Assembly: GCF_017654505.1 (NCBI RefSeq)
Contig: NC_054548.1
Span: forward strand, 26,506,969-26,570,968
Direction: 5' to 3'
Source of the DNA: Polyodon spathula
Taxonomy: Eukaryota; Chordata; Actinopteri; Acipenseriformes; Polyodontidae
DNA length: 64,000 nucleotides
The position numbers were made by a program, and so were the translations under genes. The notes below the pieces were generated by a model. The model saw only the letters and a list, made by a program, of their open reading frames with translations. It did no database searches and was not told the DNA's origin. How positions within the stretch are numbered: position 1 is the first letter of the stretch; every line of letters starts with the position of its first letter. Of the stretch, positions 40,000 to 51,296 are shown in pieces.

Positions 40000-40549
40000 T
40001 GTTGCCCCGCCCCTGTTTATTTCTGTATTGTATGTTGCGTATTGTGTGTTAATGTTGGTGTATAGTCATTGGTACACGGGATGTAATATGGGGTATGCAC
40101 ACGGGTGTTTAAAATGTATATTTGCATTTAGGCATGAGGATTGCACAGCACTTCATGTGCAGGTAAAATGTAGTAATATGTGAGCACGGGGAATTGCACT
40201 TATTAAATCAGGTGCAGTTGTACCGAGACTCCAATTGAATTCCACTCAGGGTTGTGTGTTCGATGAGTGGAGAATAGGTGTGGAGAGGAGAAAGTAAAAA
40301 GAAATTTATATAATAATAGCAGCTCACCGTGTTGTATGTGTAGTTCGTTTTTTGTTTGTCTCTTTGTTTTGGCTGCCAGTGCTGTGTCCTGTGTTTTGTT
40401 TGTCTTTACAACCTTTTATTATCTATCTGTTTTATTATTAAATGCTAAGTGCAAACAATCGTTCAGCTTCACCAAACTCCATCTCTGTTGTTTATTTGTT
40501 GGTTCCTGGTTCTTGTTTGACATTACCCACTACAGCCGTCTTTGTGACA
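40000..40549 (+). mobile_element. Solo LTR of family A nested in a Tc1 element, 550 bp
   Basis: It starts TGTTGCCCCGCCCCTG and ends CCGTCTTTGTGACA. It matches the inverted copy at 35038-35649 along its length, with indels. The Tc1 sequence resumes directly after it (GCACTGACACAACAAAATATG), matching the sister element at 45.8 kb, so the LTR inserted into the Tc1. The flanking TGGAA and GGCAC are only vaguely alike, so the target duplication is eroded. Exact left end may differ by a few bases. Confidence 0.85.
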
Positions 40550-40756
40550 GGCACTGACACAACAAAATATGAAAAAAAGTTCAAGGGGGTGTAGACTTTC
40601 AATAGGCACTGTATACTGCTATGCAAATTCTTAGACATGTTGCATTTTTCTACTCTGATGCATTATGAGCATCAACAATTTACTCAAAGCCTCCAATAGT
40701 GTTTTCTACTATTATAACAACCTTGACTTGCATAAAGAAGGAAAAACATTGAGTCT

Positions 40757-40930
40757 CGATTTTCAAGGTGTGGTATCCGAAGCATAATCAAAAAGTACAG
40801 ATAAACATCATCTGTAATTGACAAACCCAGGACCGGAAGACCCAAAAAGATGGACTGCACAAGAATATCACTTGTGCAAAAATAAATTCACATTTCTTTA
40901 CGAAGTGAGGTGCTAGCCAAAAGGTACTTA
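40757..40930 (+). pseudogene. Scrap of Tc1-like transposase DNA-binding region
   Basis: The frame reads SRFSRCGIRSIIKKYR, then after a stop TSSVIDKPRTGRPKKMDCTR and ISLVQK. This is the helix-turn-helix to GRPKK linker of a Tc1 transposase from a family different from its neighbours. It decays by about 41045. No terminal repeats were found. Confidence 0.62.
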
Positions 40931-41045
40931 ACGTTGAAACGAGTGTCTCTGCATTAGCGGAATTGTTATCAATAAACTTACTATAGCAGCTGCAAAGAAC
41001 AGCAAAGAGCAATTAATTAATAGAACAGTGAAACCCTCCATATTC

Positions 41046-41192
41046 CAAAACAAGACGAACTATATTGTTAAAAAAAAGTCTTCAGTGTAACAACATGTTT
41101 CGACACGAAATGTACACCTTCACTCTGTTTTTAGTTTTGCAAATATTGTGTGTAGCATTATAAGCATATGTTGTTATTTCCTTTAGTTATCG

Positions 41193-41244
<52 letters not shown>

Positions 41245-42179
41245 CGTGCTAAACAACAATAACATTTGTATGGTGGCAGCATATTTAGTGGTGTATCAAC
41301 GTGGTGTATGTTTACTATAGGCTTCCTACTGTTTTGTAGTTTTTTTTCCTACTATTTTGTAGTTATTTTATCCCCCACACTGGAAATTTGACAAATCGGA
41401 CCCTGTGACATGGTCATGAAATCTAAATGCTATACTCATGTTGTATAGGTCCAGTGCATTTTTAAACATACACTGACATTGTGTAACACTTAAGTTTATT
41501 AGAATAAACTACAGTGGGCTACTGTTTTATATTCTCTGCTCGCTAGTGAAGAAAATGCATTTAACACCCAAACTGGGGAAAGGTGTTAGAAGATATGAAA
41601 AGTGTTGTCAGTCAGAATACAATAAGATTCTACTGCTGCAGTTCCCTGCCTTTTTTCTGCCTCCCCATTTAATTTTATTTTTTTTGTCAACCTGCCGCCA
41701 CGGATATATATACAGGCGCTTCTCGACTCATAGGCGCCGAGTTTTGAAATTCCCGAGGGAAAAAGAAATCAAAAAGTGTACAAAGTAGTTTTACTGCTGT
41801 TTAATAGAATTATATATATATATATATCAAGTAGCGTTTCCCATTCAGACAGAAAATAGGAGAGACAGACACATTGGTTTACCATTCCAAAAGCTTTATT
41901 CAGCACTCAGTAACACACACAGCTTCCTGTCAGCTGCTCTGGACACAACCACTACAACAGCGCATTGCAGGGCCTCAAATTTGCACTACAAAGTGATATT
42001 TTAAACATAGGGTATACAGTGGTTTTTGTCGCCTCAGGTCGCGCAAAACTTTCTATGCAAACCTATGCTCCGACACATTCAGGCTGATACTGTGATCACA
42101 AAACACTGCAAATGAACTTAAATCGGTGCTTATGTTTCATAAATACAATGTGCACATTTCAGGTCTTATATATAATGGA
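41046..42179. other. Intronic sequence with an (AAT)n microsatellite
   Basis: An (AAT)n run lies at 41192-41242 and a short (TA)n run near 41812-41827. No gene is recognised; the frame at 41546-41788 has no motif. Confidence 0.45.
41192..41242. repeat. (AAT)n microsatellite
   Basis: About 17 AAT units. Confidence 0.95.
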
Positions 42180-43530
42180 CATTTTTTGTATGTATTTTGC
42201 CATAGGAAATCGCCGGGGGGTCCTCCTGTCGTACCCCATAAGCCCACAAATCCTGGGCCAACCAACTCTTTTCAGATGCACAACAGTTCCTTTGAGTTCA
42301 TACAACCCCCGACTGTCATTTGGCGAGCCTAAATATGATATGTTTATGTTCCACCAAATCTGCCATTTTTTAATGAGATTTCCCACAGGAAATCGCGGTC
42401 AGGGGGTCCTCCTGTCATACACAACAGTCTTAGCTAAAGAAAATGTGTTCCTTTGAGTGTGACTGTGTGAGTGTGAGTGTGAGTGTGAATGTGATTGTTT
42501 TTGAATGGATTTGCCATAGGGAAATAATCGGGGGGGGGAGGCTGCTGCCGTACCCCATATCTCCACGACCACTGGGCAAGGAACTTGGGAGCACTCAGTC
42601 ATGTGCACACGACTCTCAGCTAATGAAAAATCACTGGCCACGGGTTCGCTTGTCACCTTGCTGCCAGATGGCAGGCATTGCCCCGAATGTGTTTTATAAT
42701 GGGATGTCCCATAGACATTTTTCAGGGTACTATATCTTGGGTTCCAGGGTTCCCAGAGACTTGAAAATCAATACGGGGGTCCAACTTGGGGCCCCTGTGG
42801 ATCCCTCTAAGCAACGTGTCTCCAGCTGGAAAGGACCCCAATTTAGACTTTTTTTGCCAACCTGGAGCTCAAAAGCTATTGGAAATCCAACCTTGACGTG
42901 CCATCATATTGAAAATGTGAAAATTTGTGAAAATGTAGCATTTAAAAACAGGTGGCTCCCTGTGAAAGAGGGCCTCCGGACATGACCATTCGAAAGTTCA
43001 GCATGGGTTCTAGACCCCGGGTTTATGGAGCTTTGACCCTGAGAAGTGTCATTTTTGGACATTTTTGACGGGGCGTATCTCTGGTTCTGTGGGGCTCCCG
43101 TATAAGGATTCACCATTTTCACGGTTCTAGATGCCAGGACGGCTCGGCAAAGTGAAATCTAGTTTTTGGGTGAACCACCGTACCGTTTTAGGAGTTGGTT
43201 TGGGGTGCTCCCCTGAGTCTATATCACTTCAAGTGGGGGTTCTACATGCTCAGGTTCTAGAGATATGACTGAAAATTTGTTTTTTAACACTGCCATAGAC
43301 GTGAATGAGACCGAACACCCAAAAATATTTTTTTGCAAATAATTGCTACGAAACTGGTCATGTTACATTCAGAGTGGTCCCCTGACTTGCTACATGTGCT
43401 CTGTAGCAATTCTCAGCCTCCAAGAGCACGCGTTTGTTACTTACGTAATGTAGGGTACAGTTGGAACAAAAACCAGGAGGGACACCGGCCCTCCACAACC
43501 AGGATTGGAGACCCCTGCTAGCTCATTGCT
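42180..43530. repeat. Unclassified GC-richer repeat-like block
   Basis: This stretch is clearly richer in G and C than its surroundings. The first part holds three diverged copies of a motif: AGGAAATCGCCGGGGGGTCC at about 42204, AGGAAATCGCGGTCAGGGGG at about 42388, and AGGGAAATAATCGGGGGGGG at about 42517. Each is preceded by a T-rich segment with a CCATAGG or CCACAGG-like word, and copies 1 and 3 continue GTACCCCATA. The right part is non-repetitive. The 180-residue frame at 42443-42985 shows no domain. I do not recognise the family; a dispersed repeat or inserted sequence is possible. Confidence 0.45.
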
Positions 43531-43740
43531 CCATATCACCAGATTTATATGGCACCCTTTTTAATTCAAACACCTAATGAATCTCTATATTGTTTCTTGC
43601 TAATTCTGCATTTGTTATGTGCTTCTCCAGGCAGAATGTATGAATTTTATGAAACAAGTGATGTGTAGTGTAGTGACTGCATCTTTTTTACAGTGAGTGT
43701 AAAGCGATCAGTTTTGTTCAAGGAATGTATAGCTAGTTTT

Positions 43741-44270
43741 GTGCGTGCAAGAGTTGCACAGTGTTATGTAGCGTGCAAGGGCTGCATGGCGGAGTGTGCG
43801 TGTAGGGGTTGCATTGTAGTGTATGCGTGCAGGGGCTGCATGGTGGTGTGTGTGTGCAGTGGTTGCATGGTGGTGTGTGCACGCAGGGGCTGCATGGTGG
43901 TGTGTGCGTGCAGGGGTTGCATGGTGGTGTGTGCGTGCAGGGGTTGCATGGTGGTGTGTGCGTGTAGGGGCTGCATGGTGGTGTGTGCGTGCAGGGGTTG
44001 CATAGTGGTGTGTGCGTGCAGGGGCTACACAGTGGTGTGTGCGTGCAGGGGTTGCACAGTGGTGTGTGCATGCAGGGGCTGCATGATGGTGTATGCGTGC
44101 AGGGGCTGCATGGTGGTGTGTGCGTACAGGATTGCATGGTGGTGTGTGCGTGTAAGTATTGCATGGTGGTGTGTGTGTGTAAGGGTTGCATAGTGGTATA
44201 TGCGTGCAGGGGTTGCATGGTGGTGTGTGCATGCAGGGGTTGCATGTGGATGTGTGTGGAGGGGAATTGG
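43741..44270. repeat. Minisatellite, 27-bp unit, about 19 copies
   Basis: The unit reads approximately TGGTGTGTGCGTGCAGGGG plus CTGCATGG. Copies differ by scattered substitutions and a few indels near the right end. Since 27 is divisible by three, all frames stay open over many units, giving long mirror frames on both strands (RGCMVVCAC on plus, HAHTTMQPL on minus). These have no start context or domain and are not taken as genes. Confidence 0.95.
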
Positions 44271-44834
44271 AGTGCAGGTTTGGTGCAAAAGAGGGGGGTA
44301 AGCAAGGGTATATATTTGGGTGCAGAGAAAAGACTGCGAAGGATAGGATAAAAGAAAAACTACTACAATCATTTATTTTCACTTTCGACTCCCAGTCCTC
44401 GTTCCCTCACTATGATTTTATTTTGTGATTATTTATGTTTTGTCAAAATAAACAGCCTTCATCTACTCATGGATGCAGTCTCATTTCTGCCTCAAAAAGA
44501 ACCTGAAATGCTACAATATATTGATGGACATTACTTAAGCAAATGAGATGTTCTTTTTTGGAATACCATCTTCCGTCTCAAAAATGTGTTTCAATATTAG
44601 CCTTTAATAAAAGAAAATGACTGCTTTAATTAATGTGCATGTATCTATTTCCATGCAATGTAGTTTCTTCATCGCAATAAGAAATATTTTTTTTAACATT
44701 TACATTTTATTTCTGTTCATATATATATAAAAAAATGTACTAAGGGTTACTCTTAAATGAATTCATTATCCAGTTTATGGTAACCTGTGCATCCTTGACT
44801 TAGAAATTCGGTTGTCAGCTGAGTCCCAAAAAAT

Positions 44835-44955
44835 GGGCTGAATTCGAAAATGCAAAGTGGCCAGAATTTGGGACGTTATCTAAAAACCAGAGCGGCCCAG
44901 AATTTGGCACAATATCTGAAAAGCAAAGTGGCTCAGAATTTGGGAAATAAATAAA
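44835..44955. repeat. Short tandem repeat, about 36 bp x 3
   Basis: Units GCAAAGTGGCCAGAATTTGG, CAGAGCGGCCCAGAATTTGG and GCAAAGTGGCTCAGAATTTG start 35-36 bp apart, with a partial fourth copy (GGGCTGAATT) in front. Confidence 0.85.
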
Positions 44956-45267
44956 AACAGGGGCAGCCTATATGTAAAACTGTGATTACATTAGTAACAA
45001 ATGATTAAAGATATATGCTATTTGAAAGAAAAAAGTACTAGAAAGAAAGCTAATTCTTACATTTGTGCATAACATGATAAATCATATAAAGTAATCAACC
45101 ATAGTTTGTTATATTAGTACAGCAAAATACCACATTATATTTTAAGTGAATGGTTGTGGAAAGCAGATCTCTCTCTCTCTCTCTGATTGTAATGTTTAAA
45201 ATGTCTGCAAGCTTTTCCACTTTAGATGACATATTCATGTGACAGACATGGACCAACCAAAACGCAG

Positions 45268-45312
45268 CCCCCCCCCCCCCCCCCGCCCCCCCCCCCCCCC
45301 CCCCCCCCCCCC
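45268..45312. repeat. Poly-C tract with one G
   Basis: About 45 bases of C broken by a single G. Such runs are often collapsed or extended by assembly and sequencing error. Confidence 0.9.
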
Positions 45313-45744
45313 GACCTTAACCGTGGATACGGAGCTGAATATGATGCTTCAACTTACGACGCACAACACTTCCGACTCTTTTGCATTATTAACCTACTTT
45401 GACTTTACGATATCGATACGGCATTTACAACACGGTGAGACCCAAGCCATGCGTCATGTGTGCATGCTCGGTGTCCGAACCGCAGTACCTGCCGTGGTCG
45501 CCCTGAGTCAGTTACAAAGTGTGTGTACCTAATTTCAGCAGTACTGTTGAGCACTGACTCAACAAAAACGTCACTATTGTCACAGCACTTTCGGGTATTT
45601 AGGAACATTGCATCCCTAAACTGAATGACAAAATTTCAAATGAGAAAATCTGCAAATCGGCCTGCAGCTTCATAATCTAAAAAGAAATCTTAAATACATG
45701 TTTTTTTTTTTAATTAAATATGCTGCATTACTTCGTAATATATA

Positions 45745-47005
45745 CACTGCCTATAGAAAGTCTACACCCCCTTGAACTTTTTTCACATTTTGTTGTGTCA
45801 TTGCATCAGAGTTTCATGCATTTAAATGAGGATTTTTTTCCACTTATCTACAGACTATACTCCACACTGTTTACGGGGAAAAAGGTTCTTACTGAGAAAA
45901 AAATTATATATTAAAAATACAAAACTGAAAGATCATAATTGGATAAGTCTCCTTTGCTCCCCTTGCAGAGGGCAGCAGTTTTCCTCAAGGACTGCTCTGT
46001 AATTTGCTCCATTCATTTTCCCTTCTATCCTGACAAGTGCCCCAGTCCCTACCGATGAGAAACATCCATATAACATGATGTTGCCACCACCATGCTTCAC
46101 AGTAGGGATGGTGTTCTTTGGGAGATGCACTGTGTTGGGTTTGCGCCAAACATTATGCTTTGGAGTTAGGCCAAAAAGTTTCATTTTAGTTTCGACAAAC
46201 CACAAAACTTTTTGCCACATGGCTACAGAATCTCCTGAATGTTTTTTGCAGACTTCAAATGGGATTCAAGGTGGGCTTTCCTGAGTAATGGCTTCCTTCA
46301 TGCCACCCTACCATACAGGCTAGATTTGTGGAGTGCTTGGGATACTGTTGCTGGCCATAAAAGCCTATAGCTCTTGCAAAGTTGCCATTGGCCTCTTGGT
46401 AGCTTCTCTGATCAGTCTCCTTCTTGCTCAGTCATCCAGTTTCGAGGGACAGCCTGATTTAGGCAGGATGTTGGTGGTGGCATACTCTTTTCACTTCTTA
46501 ATAATCATCTTGACCGTGCTCCAAGGGATAGTCAAGGCCTTTGATATTTTTCTATATCCATCCCCTGATCTGTGCCTTTCAACAACTTTGTCCTGGAGTA
46601 CTTTTGAAATCGCCTTGGTGCTCATGGTTGAGTCTTTGCTTTGAAATGCACTACCCAGCAGAGGGAACCTACATGTGAATCACTACAATTTAACACAGGT
46701 GGAGGCCACTTAACTTGGTGTGTGATTTTGAAGGTGATTGGTTACACTTAATTTAGAATTGCTAATTTAGAATTGCTATTACAAGAGGGGGGTGGACACT
46801 TATCCAACCAAGCTATTTCAGTTTTAATTTTTAATTAATTTACTACAAATTTCTAGAATATTTTTTTTTTTCACTTGGAGGTTGTGGGGTAGGATGTGTA
46901 GACAAATTTAAAAAAAAAAAACTATTTTAATGCATTTTAATTCCAGGCTATAAGTCAACAAAAGGTGAAAATTTTGAAAGGGGTGTAGACTTTCTATAGG
47001 CACTG
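45745..47005 (-). mobile_element. Tc1-like element, 1,261 bp, TA-flanked
   Basis: The left end CACTGCCTATAGAAAGTCTA and the right end TAGACTTTCTATAGGCACTG are inverted repeats, with TA at 45743-45744 and 47006-47007. It is the same family as the element at 38917-40611, in opposite orientation, and keeps the N-terminal half that copy lost. The C-terminal third of the gene is deleted. Confidence 0.95.
45950..46625 (-). pseudogene. Broken Tc1-like transposase lacking its C-terminus
   Basis: From 46625 leftwards: MSTKAISKVLQDKVVERHRS, then SKALTIPWSTVKMIIKK (helix-turn-helix), LPKSGCPSKLDD and REATKRPMATLQEL, with stops and frameshifts. It continues [20 protein letters not shown] and [19 protein letters not shown], ending near [17 protein letters not shown]. 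The first catalytic aspartate is replaced by Val (WFVET for WSDET). The QQDND and NPIE blocks are deleted. Confidence 0.93.
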
Positions 47006-47007
47006 TA

Positions 47008-49791
47008 TTTACCAGCTTGATCATGGTTGTGGGTGTCATCATGTTTCTGTTGAGCAGCTCACCAGCTCTGAGAGTCAGCGAGTTCGTTGAGTGAGCGTTG
47101 AGCCAACGCTGCGCGTCACTAGCTCTCAACAGTAAGTTTAGGAAGGATTTTGAGAGTTGCTGCTTCTCAGTGTTGAATTTAGGAACGCAACCTTGGCGTT
47201 TGTTTTTTTTATGCATCCTTTTTTTTAGAATGTATTTGCCCTTAACAATGTCTGACAAGAGCAATGGACTCAAAACTAAGCCTAAGCTGTGAACTCTGTT
47301 ACACTATGAGGGGCTTAACTTCAGGCAATCGTAGTTCCGGCTAGGAGTACTGCAATGCACACACAGAATACGTCATTGGAAAGCCCATAGTCTGTAGTTT
47401 TAAATAAGCCAGGTAGGTTGCTTTTACGGTGCCTGAGTAATATGCACGTAACCATCGGGGTGCCAGCTCCCCGAAATCAACTGGTTGAATGTAAAGAGTA
47501 AAATAAATATTTGCATGAGTACAATATGACGGATCATTTTTGTAAAAATATATTATCTGGCCAAAGAGTCAGGAATGTAACCCCAATTTATAACATTGTT
47601 CCTATGGGACAATGTGCTTTGACATAAGACGCAACTTTCAGGAACCAATTGTGTCGCAAGTGCAAGGACTGCCTGTGATTTGGTTAGAAATGGACAGATA
47701 GGGGTTGAAATTCCTTTAGAGAAACAGGTTTTTACACCCTGAGAAATGTCTATGGGTATGGGAGTTCCTTCGTACTGACTCCATGGCTTTATAAGATTCA
47801 GATAGCTGCTTCAAATGTCTTTCCTCCTTTCCCTTATGAATTAACATGGATTGAACTGATGACTTCAAAAGCCAAGAGAAGTCTATTCTGGGTATCACTT
47901 GCAGCGCAGGTAAAGGTCTAATTACAGAATGAGCTCATCTGAGAGGGATCCTATGGTAAGAATCAATAATGGGGCCTCTTTCTCTAGCATAAATTCAACC
48001 CTGAACCAATCACTTTCTCAACTGCCTGAATTAACCCGGATAATAACCCTCTATTTAAAACGGGACTTCGTGAAAAATAGCCCTGCTAGGAAAATCATAT
48101 TTCAATCATCTTTAAAAGGGTTTTGCCCTGTAGTTAATAATCGCTTGAATATAATTATTTCGAACACTAACTGCAGTGTGCATAATAAACACAATGTCAG
48201 AGCAAGCAGGCAGTATATTACCAATGTACAGTAACTGTTTTATTAAGTGTCATCTAAAAAATATATTCAAACATCAAACACAAATTTACCTAAAACAAAC
48301 ATAGTAGTCTATGTCCTTTGTCCACTAGCAACTTGTGAATAATACAACTTGTAAATCACTTCCTGATGACCTCTTCTGAATTATTATGAAAAGATTTTTA
48401 AACAAAACCATTAACACTATCTGTTCATGTAAACACGCTCTTCAAACAACAGGTTTTCATTTCATTTCTGTACTGTTAATATTCTACCATAGATATTGCT
48501 TCTTAGAAATATCTATCCCACTACTTTTTAGCCAAGGGAAAGATGCTTGGTATACACCTTGTTTATCTAAATTGGCAGTCACATACAGTCCTTGTAATTG
48601 TTACTATTTTGTAGTACAGAATGTTCCCCAACCATTTTAGGGCTCCAGGTCATATGTCCTGAACTATTTTAGAAAAAAACATTTAGTTGCACAAAGTTGA
48701 TTTATGTTTTAAATATGTTATTTGTGTCAAGGGCAAATTAAGAGGTATACAAGAGAATGTCGGTACCTGACAACTGAAGAGGTATCTGAATCATAGTTCT
48801 AACAGTATTTAGGATGTAAAATGAATGACTTATCATGCCTTTGTTTAGTTTTTTTGTTTTTGTTTTGTTTTACTATGTATTTTATTACTAAGAATGACCT
48901 TAATTGTGCTTGGTTCCAGCATTTGTAAGTGGTGGATGAGCTCAACCCCAACCCTAACATAAATGGATAGAAACCCTAAACCAAGCCCAAACTGCACAAT
49001 GAATATTTGAACCCCACATTTTGTTTTCACGCGCAGCCCTAACTGGGGGCATCAGTCTTTGAAAACCAAATACTATGTTCTGCTCCCCAAATATGCAAAC
49101 ACATTCTTCATTTGCCATCCAAATTTAAAAATCTGAAACATATGGATCATTAAAAAAAAAAACTGCATGCAATAAACTACTGAATTGGAAAACAGTAAGC
49201 CAGTATTATTAAACTCACATTATCAAAAGCTTCTTAAAAGAATCTTACATCACTAATTAGATACTACATACTGTAGAGCTACTGTTTAATAACTAACAAT
49301 TCCAATGAATCAGAATAGCATAAATTATTTGTAGGTCTCACAGTTTCCTCTGTAAAATATGCTCACACTATGGTAATTGTGTGTTTTATTTTTTATTGGT
49401 ATATTTTTTAGAAGCTACATTTACCAAGTTAGTCCTTCCAGATATAGGTAGTACACACCTTTGTACCACTGCATTCTGCATCAAGGTCATAAGAGGGGAA
49501 AAAAAAAGAAAAAACATGTGTCATTTGAAATGCTTTAATTGTTTACTCAGGCAGCAAGTTGTTTGTGAGTTTGGAAAGAATTCAGACTCCCAGAAGCCTC
49601 ACACTTTGGCTTTCGTTTTCAGTAACCAATCACTCATTTTGCAGTCAGTCATGTGTGCCTGTGTGACTTCAGGAAGTACAATACAGGGATGAGTCAGCAT
49701 TGCTCTTCATGGTGTTTTTGTTTGTAAAATGAGAGACTTCAATAAATAGATACATAATAGTAAGAATAAGAAGAACACTACTATGACTACG
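47008..49791. other. Intronic sequence, no gene seen
   Basis: No exon, RNA gene or classified repeat was recognised. Open frames such as 47929-48234 and 49381-49692 carry no domain motif. Confidence 0.45.
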
Positions 49792-49800
49792 ACTAATAAT

Positions 49801-49849
<49 letters not shown>

Positions 49850-49870
49850 TATAATAATAATAATAATAAT
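49792..49870. repeat. (AAT)n microsatellite, about 79 bp
   Basis: Run of about 26 AAT units with one small interruption near 49850. Confidence 0.95.
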
Positions 49871-50944
49871 TGAATGGCTATGGATAATGGTGGTCAGCTG
49901 TGACAACCAAAGCAAGAGTACCAACCTCATTTTAAAAGGTTTAATATACAGTCAGAAATTCCAAATAATGTTAACTGGGCCTGTGCTAAAAAATGTTGCG
50001 TATTTGCAATGTGGTTCTCTCACAGCTTAATTTGTACTTTATTGCTTTTATATAAAGACAGACTTCTTTCTTAGAACAGGGTTGTTAACATGACTTACAG
50101 ACTTTTAAAAACTGCAATATACTGAACCATACTAGAGCTATAATGGCTCATATCGAGAGTAGCTTTCATATGCCAACTGCAATGGGAATAGTCATTATTA
50201 CCACAATAACACCTATCTTGGGATATTACATATGAAGTTGCTTTGATAGATTACAGTTCAACAAAATTAAGATGTTGTTTTTTTCACACATTTGTTTCAG
50301 ATATATTACAGTACAGCTATGTTTCTCTTACAATTAAATAAGAGGTTTGCAATTTTCTCATTGATTCTAACTTCTGTTGTGGCCATTTCAGAAAAAAAGA
50401 TCCCTATTTAGAAACACAAATAAGAGGCAATGGTTAACAATATGTGCTAAAAATGTATAGTGACCTTAACCATATGAGCAATTCTTAAATCGTCCGCCTA
50501 ACTGACACAACAACAACACACCTTCGGTAAAGTTTTTATTAACATGAAAATTATATTTGAAGATTGTGTTGCACAGTACACAACCAAGCAATTATAGTAG
50601 ATAAAAAAGATCTCTCTGTCACTGACTGAGTACCTTGTATACATTAAAGAAGACATTGCTACAGTTTTAAAAGTCATATTCCTTAAATGATTCACTTGAA
50701 TATGATTTTTAGGGTTAAGTTTTGCTACTTCACTTTTTACTGATGCAGTGTGACAGAGCTGGAGTCTCTTTCCTGATGGCTAAAATAAAAATGATAACAA
50801 TGATGTGTCATTATTAAAGAAAGCTGTTTGCATAAATGTACATTTTTTTCTCATTTGGCATTGGCAGAAAGACAGTATTAGCTGAATCATCTGTCAATTG
50901 CACTTAAAATAAGGAGGCAAAAACTGTTGCTATAAAGTGGTAGA
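49871..50944. other. Intronic sequence, no gene seen
   Basis: Nothing recognised. Confidence 0.4.
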
Positions 50945-51296
50945 CAGCTGTGACTAAAAGTTTTGCATCACCTAGAATTTTAGGATTGAGACATAATATG
51001 AAAATAATTTAGATATTTGATTTAACATCATGTAATCAAATAAACTACAAAAATATATCACAAAAGTCTACCGGAAGCCATGATAACAGTACTGTACAGT
51101 ATTTCATGTTAGATTTCAAAATGTCATATTGTAAAATTGTTGTCAGGTTTTTTTTTTTTTTTTTTTTTGTGACTACCGGTATATGTCAAACTACAAAGAG
51201 GTATGTCATTCAATATTTGAACATCATATTATTTAGCAGTTTTCATTCGACTATGAAGCAACATTAGTTAATTCTATAGGGTGAGGCTAAACTCTT
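50945..51296 (-). mobile_element. MITE copy 2 (TA-type, Tc1-like ends), degraded
   Basis: It begins CAGCTGTGACTAAAAG then TTTTGCATCACCTAGAATTT. It follows the reverse complement of the MITE at 61651-61989 through shared blocks: TAACATCATGTAATCAAA, TATTTCATGTTAGA, TATGTCATTCAATAT and TATAGGGTGA. The far terminus is eroded and a poly-T run (51150-51168) has expanded inside. It has no coding capacity. Confidence 0.78.

Larger units (their letters stand above)
38917..40611 (+). mobile_element. Tc1-like element (CAGTGCCTATAG family) split by an LTR
   Basis: The left end is CAGTGCCTATAGAAAGTCTA and the right end is TAGACTTTCAATAGGCACTG, followed by TA at 40612-40613. A solo LTR sits at 40000-40549 inside the 3' untranslated part. 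Without it the element is about 1.1 kb. A sister copy at 45745-47005 lets the deletions be seen: the N-terminal half of the gene is gone here, and the catalytic start is duplicated. Confidence 0.92.
44271..45744. other. Intronic sequence with short repeats and a CpG-dense patch
   Basis: It holds a 36-bp tandem repeat at 44835-44955, a short CT run near 45171, a poly-C tract at 45268-45312 and a CpG-dense patch at about 45312-45530. The plus frame at 45239-45532 begins with polyproline made by the poly-C tract and has no recognisable domain after it. Confidence 0.45.

Noticed and set aside
42443..42985. 180-residue frame in the GC-richer block
   Set aside because: No domain, no start or splice evidence, and it starts inside a GT-rich simple repeat.
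43693..44382. Long mirror-image open frames on both strands (up to 224 residues)
   Set aside because: They are products of a 27-bp minisatellite whose unit length is divisible by three.
45239..45532. 97-residue frame starting with polyproline
   Set aside because: The proline run is a translated poly-C tract and the remaining 70 residues match no family I know; kept only as a composition note.
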